Assembly: GCA_001899635.1 (NCBI GenBank)
Contig: MKVQ01000016.1
Location: 373,627 to 437,626, forward strand
Origin: Myxococcales bacterium 68-20
GTDB taxonomy: Bacteria; Myxococcota_A; Polyangia; Polyangiales; Polyangiaceae
Direction of reading: 5' to 3'
DNA length: 64,000 bases
Part shown: positions 61,271 through 64,000 of the stretch, piece after piece
Layout: every line of letters begins with the position of its first letter
Numbering within the stretch: the first letter of the stretch is position 1
Made by a program: the position numbers and the translations under genes
The notes under the pieces: generated by a model
The model's input: only the letters and a program-made list of their open reading frames with translations
Told to the model about the DNA's origin: nothing
Databases searched by the model: none

Positions 61271-61978
61271 ATGGGAGTTACGCCCCAAGAGAAAGGCGTG
61301 AGCGATCCTAAGATGAGCCTCTTTTCTACGCCTCCCGCCACCGCGAAGCAGACCTCGGACGCATTTACCGAGGAGGCGGTAGGGCATCTCGACGCCCTCT
61401 ACGCGGTCGCCTGCAAGCTGACCCGTAACCCCGCGGAGGCCGAAGACCTCGTCCAGGACACGCTCCTCAAAGCGATGCGTGCCCGGGAGCAGTTCCATGC
61501 CGGGACCAACCTGAAGGCATGGCTCTTCCGCATCCTGACGAACACCTTCATCAACAAGTACCGCCGCGGCGGGCTGGAGCGTTCGGTGCTCGAAGGCCCG
61601 GACGCCGATCCGCTGGTCGACGGATGGGTCAGCGCATCGACGATGCGGCAGCTCCGCGATCCGGAGCAGGCGGCGCTGATGCCCATCGTCGAGGGCGAGG
61701 TCCAGCGCGCGCTCGACGCGCTGCCGACCGAATTCAAGCTCGCCGTCATTCTCTGTGACGTCGAAGAGTTCAGCTACGAAGAGATCGCGCAGATCATGGG
61801 TTGCCCCATCGGAACCGTGATGAGTCGCCTTCACCGAGGCCGAAAGCTCTTGCAGCGTTCTTTGTACAATCATGCGCTGGCACTCGGTATCGTGAAGGGT
61901 GAACCGGTGAGCGAGAGGGCAAACGAGCAACCCGCAGATCTCGCGGCCTACCGGGCCAAGAGGAGGGCCTCCGCTTGA
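61271..61978 (+). CDS. ECF sigma factor (third)
   Basis: A 235-residue RpoE-like sigma factor from ATG 61271. Region 2 includes [39 protein letters not shown] and [18 protein letters not shown]. Region 4 includes [26 protein letters not shown] and [23 protein letters not shown] at 61154 would add 39 residues of Arg/Lys-rich sequence unlike the family. The stop overlaps a TTG of the anti-sigma gene, whose likely start is 12 bp later. Confidence 0.92.
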   Translation: MGVTPQEKGVSDPKMSLFSTPPATAKQTSDAFTEEAVGHLDALYAVACKLTRNPAEAEDLVQDTLLKAMRAREQFHAGTNLKAWLFRILTNTFINKYRRGGLERSVLEGPDADPLVDGWVSASTMRQLRDPEQAALMPIVEGEVQRALDALPTEFKLAVILCDVEEFSYEEIAQIMGCPIGTVMSRLHRGRKLLQRSLYNHALALGIVKGEPVSERANEQPADLAAYRAKRRASA

Positions 61979-61989
61979 TTGGTGCAGTG

Positions 61990-62910
61990 ATGCCCCCAGT
62001 GAATCGAGACGCTTCATCTTGCCGCTCCATCGCTCGTCTCCTCGGCGCTCACGCCGACGGTCAGCTCGATGCCGCCAAGACGCTCGAAGTCGACGACCAC
62101 CTCGGAAAGTGCGAGGACTGCCGTGAGCGCGTGGCGCTCGACCGAGCCATTCGCGGCTCGGTGAAGAAGGCCGTATCGACCACGACCCCCGATGATGTCC
62201 GGGCTCGCATGCTCGTCGCGATGGCGGGTGAGCGGGCCCGCGAGTCGAAGCAGCGAGCCGAGGCGGTAGCAACGGCGGCGATGGCCGTCGCGGAGCTCCG
62301 CTCGGGCGTCGAAGATGGACCTGCAGGTCGTCCGGTCATGCTCCGTCACTGGCGGACGATGCTTCCGCTCAGCGCCGCGGCCGCGATCGCGTTCGCGTGG
62401 GGCTTCGCCGGCAAGCAGCCGATGGCCGTCGGAGACACCTCCGCACGACTCGGCGCAGGTTTCAGCAACGACGAGCTCGTGAACCAGTTCGTCGACGTGC
62501 ACCGCCGTCCAATCCGCCCCGAGACGCCGGATCCGAAAGAGGTCCGCGCCTTCGAGCGTGAGGTCGGTGTTCCGGTGCACGTCCCTCAGCTCGAGAAGAA
62601 CGCGCGCTTCGTCGGCGGCCGACTCCTTCCCGTCCAGGGCGGCGAGCGCGCGGCGATGCTCCAGTACGAGGTCGCCCAGGCGAACGGCGGCGTCCAGCGC
62701 GTGAGCGTCTTCATCTACGATCCCCGGCGCGTCCACATCCGGAGCGCCGATCAGCTCCCGCCGCGCGCCGTCGGGACCGCGCAGGTCCGTGTCGCTCAGG
62801 CGCATGGCTACTCGCTCGCCGTCGCGCAGCACGGCGCCGTGGGCTACGCCGTCGCGAGCGATCTCGAAGACTCGAGCGCGCAGTACGCCGTCGCCGCCGA
62901 CCGCGAGTAG
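61990..62910 (+). CDS. Zinc-finger anti-sigma factor
   Basis: A 306-residue anti-sigma factor from ATG 61990. The N-terminal zinc-binding motif HLGKCEDC (HxxxCxxC) is intact. A hydrophobic helix around residues 118-138 (LPLSAAAAIAFAWGFAG) anchors it, with a periplasmic part of about 165 residues that includes FEREVGVPVHVPQLEKNARFVGGRLLP and AVAQHGAVGYAVASDL, typical of membrane anti-sigma factors of the RsiW/ChrR-like layout. It holds the preceding ECF factor inactive until an envelope signal arrives. A strong hairpin follows. Confidence 0.88.
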   Translation: MPPVNRDASSCRSIARLLGAHADGQLDAAKTLEVDDHLGKCEDCRERVALDRAIRGSVKKAVSTTTPDDVRARMLVAMAGERARESKQRAEAVATAAMAVAELRSGVEDGPAGRPVMLRHWRTMLPLSAAAAIAFAWGFAGKQPMAVGDTSARLGAGFSNDELVNQFVDVHRRPIRPETPDPKEVRAFEREVGVPVHVPQLEKNARFVGGRLLPVQGGERAAMLQYEVAQANGGVQRVSVFIYDPRRVHIRSADQLPPRAVGTAQVRVAQAHGYSLAVAQHGAVGYAVASDLEDSSAQYAVAADRE

Positions 62911-62917
62911 CAGGCTC

Positions 62918-62955
62918 GTCTTGCGCTACGTCGTGAAACCGACGTAGCGCGAGAC
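62918..62955 (+). terminator. Strong hairpin after third ECF/anti-sigma pair
   Basis: A 16-bp stem (GTCTTGCGCTACGTCG with CGACGTAGCGCGAGAC, one G-T wobble) and a six-base TGAAAC loop start eight bases after the anti-sigma stop. No T-run follows. It marks the end of the operon, by intrinsic or factor-assisted termination. Confidence 0.7.
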
Positions 62956-62999
62956 ACGGGCACCGCTCCATCGTCGGCCGGCTCGGATAACCTCCGGGG

Positions 63000-63881
63000 A
63001 TGCTCGAGAACGGGAGCGTCCTCGTGACCGGTGCAACGGGTCTCCTCGGAGGCCATCTCGTTGCCGAGCTGGCACGTCGAGGAGTCACGACCGTGGCGTG
63101 TGGTGGTCCGGGGCGCGGCGCCCTGGGGATCGATCTCTCCGACCCGGAGGCCGTGGCGTCGCTCGTCTCGGCTGCCCGGCCGCGGGTCGTGATCCATGCA
63201 GCGGCGGTCACGCTCATCAGCGACTGCGCGCGTGACCCCGAGCGCGCGGAGGCTGTGAACGTTGCCGGCACGGTACACCTCGCGGACGCCTGCCGCGAAG
63301 CAGGCGCGCGGCTCGTTCACGTATCGACCGATCTCGTCTTCGACGGAGAGCACGCGCCGTACGACGAGAGCGTGACGCCCGCCCCACTGTCCGTCTACGG
63401 AAGGACCAAGCTGGCCGCGGAGCGCGAGGCCGCCCAACGTGTGCCGAACCTCCTCGTCGTGCGAACGACGCTCCTCTTCGGCCCGACGCTCACCGCGCGG
63501 CGCGGGTTCTTCGATCAACAAGTGGATGCGTTGAAGACCGGCTCGCCCCGGATGCGCTTGTTCGAGGATGAATGGCGCACGCCGCTCTCGCTCCGCGCTG
63601 CCGCCGAGGCGCTCGTCGCGATGGCAGGCGAGGACGACCTCCGCGGCACGATCCACCTCGGCGGGCCCGAGCGCATGAGCCGATACGAGATGGGCGAGCG
63701 CCTCGCGCGACACCTCGGCGTCGATCCTGCCGCCGTGTTCGAGCGTGCTTCGCGTCTCGGCGTTGCCGGTGAACCACGACCGCGCGACGTCTCCCTCGAC
63801 TCGAGCGCGTTCCACCACGTCTTCCCGCGCCTCGCGGTCGACGACTTCGAGAGCGAGTGCACGCGGATGGGGGTCCAATGA
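63000..63881 (+). CDS. dTDP-4-dehydrorhamnose reductase (RmlD)-like SDR
   Basis: A 293-residue extended short-chain reductase. GATGLLGGH at the N-terminus binds NAD(P), VIHAAAVTLISDCARDPE is the second diagnostic strand, and the catalytic Ser/Thr-Tyr-Lys set is visible in HVSTDLVFDG and YGRTKLAAE. The pattern ending ARRGFFDQQVDAL, EDEWRTPLSLRAAAEAL and GTIHLGGPERMSRYEMGERLA fits the RmlD-like group that makes dTDP-L-rhamnose for surface polysaccharide, but other epimerase/reductases of this group are possible. No other rml gene is in view. Confidence 0.87.
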   Translation: MLENGSVLVTGATGLLGGHLVAELARRGVTTVACGGPGRGALGIDLSDPEAVASLVSAARPRVVIHAAAVTLISDCARDPERAEAVNVAGTVHLADACREAGARLVHVSTDLVFDGEHAPYDESVTPAPLSVYGRTKLAAEREAAQRVPNLLVVRTTLLFGPTLTARRGFFDQQVDALKTGSPRMRLFEDEWRTPLSLRAAAEALVAMAGEDDLRGTIHLGGPERMSRYEMGERLARHLGVDPAAVFERASRLGVAGEPRPRDVSLDSSAFHHVFPRLAVDDFESECTRMGVQ

Positions 63882-63916
63882 CGCCGCCGACTTCGCGGGG
63901 CTAGGCCCAATGCCGC

Positions 63917-64000
63917 TCACTTAGCGAGTGTCGACGGTCGGCGTTTGCGAGCGTAGTTGCTCATCTTGAGCTTCACGGCGCGTGGAAAGCGTCGTTCGGA
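63917..64000 (-). CDS. Possible 3' end of a minus-strand gene (partial)
   Basis: A frame enters from the right edge and ends at TGA 63919-63917 after 27 visible codons, reading RFPRAVKLKMSNYARKRRPS-TLAK with a strongly basic tail. The codon pattern is like real genes here, but so little is seen that no product can be named. It would be convergent with the reductase gene. Confidence 0.35.
   Translation of the reverse strand, partial: SERRFPRAVKLKMSNYARKRRPSTLAK

Overview
The window is 64 kb of very GC-rich DNA, densely coded on both strands, from a Gram-negative bacterium with an outer membrane and many secreted lipoproteins. The gene families point to a myxobacterium of the Polyangiales type (Myxococcota): many lipoproteins with Asp/Ala/Gly-rich tethers, WGSGPxDVW propeller repeats, RCC1 and IgGFc-binding-like lipoproteins, CGACGNxC cysteine-repeat lipoproteins, three ECF sigma factors, a sigma54 activator, hybrid kinases and caspase-clan peptidases. 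This placement is inferred from gene content; no rRNA or tRNA gene is present.

Layout. 1-10.4 kb: partial GT-C-like membrane glycosyltransferase, iron alcohol dehydrogenase, glutamine-synthetase-family enzyme, RMD1/DUF155-like protein, large membrane protein, aspS with a strong terminator, two small envelope proteins. 10.4-11.4 kb: about 1 kb of non-coding DNA built from inverted repeats and hairpins. 11.4-21.1 kb: a signalling and peptidase locus. Its core is three genes joined by start/stop overlaps: DUF4384-like lipoprotein, TPR-CHAT protease with a C-terminal beta-barrel-like segment, and a lipoprotein carrying a von Hippel-Lindau (VHL) beta domain. A TAP-like hydrolase lipoprotein, a NarL-type regulator and a divergent hybrid kinase with two kinase cores lie just upstream. 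21.2-27.2 kb: small lipoproteins, conserved hypotheticals and an NtrY-like sensor kinase.

27.4-30.7 kb: ECF sigma factor, zinc-finger anti-sigma factor and exported caspase-like peptidase, overlapping or nearly so. 30.8-40.3 kb (minus strand): an operon led by a second ECF sigma factor, followed by a membrane-anchored partner and five lipoproteins (cysteine-rich, two WGSGP propellers, RCC1, IgGFc-like), most joined by ATGA overlaps. It looks like a regulated surface-protein system. 40.4-46.8 kb: MFS exporter, a frameshifted quinone oxidoreductase, two more lipoproteins and a methyltransferase.

47.1-56.0 kb: a sigma54 activator with no sensor domain, a well-matched -24/-12 promoter, a receiver-like protein, and six overlapping genes for a hydrogenase-4/complex-I-like membrane complex. 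Its large subunit lacks the [NiFe] cysteines and its small subunit has Ser in place of one N2 cluster Cys, so it resembles an energy-converting hydrogenase-related (Ehr) complex rather than a hydrogenase. 56-59 kb: about 0.9 kb of apparently decayed DNA between 43-bp direct repeats, then a Kup potassium transporter. 58.9-64 kb: TlpA-like thioredoxin, ABC ATPase, PhaR-like regulator, a third ECF sigma/anti-sigma pair, an RmlD-like reductase and the end of a gene leaving the window.

The most novel-looking parts are the DUF4384/CHAT-barrel/VHL operon, the ECF/anti-sigma/caspase operon, the ECF-led lipoprotein operon, and the Ehr-like complex under a probable local sigma54 promoter.
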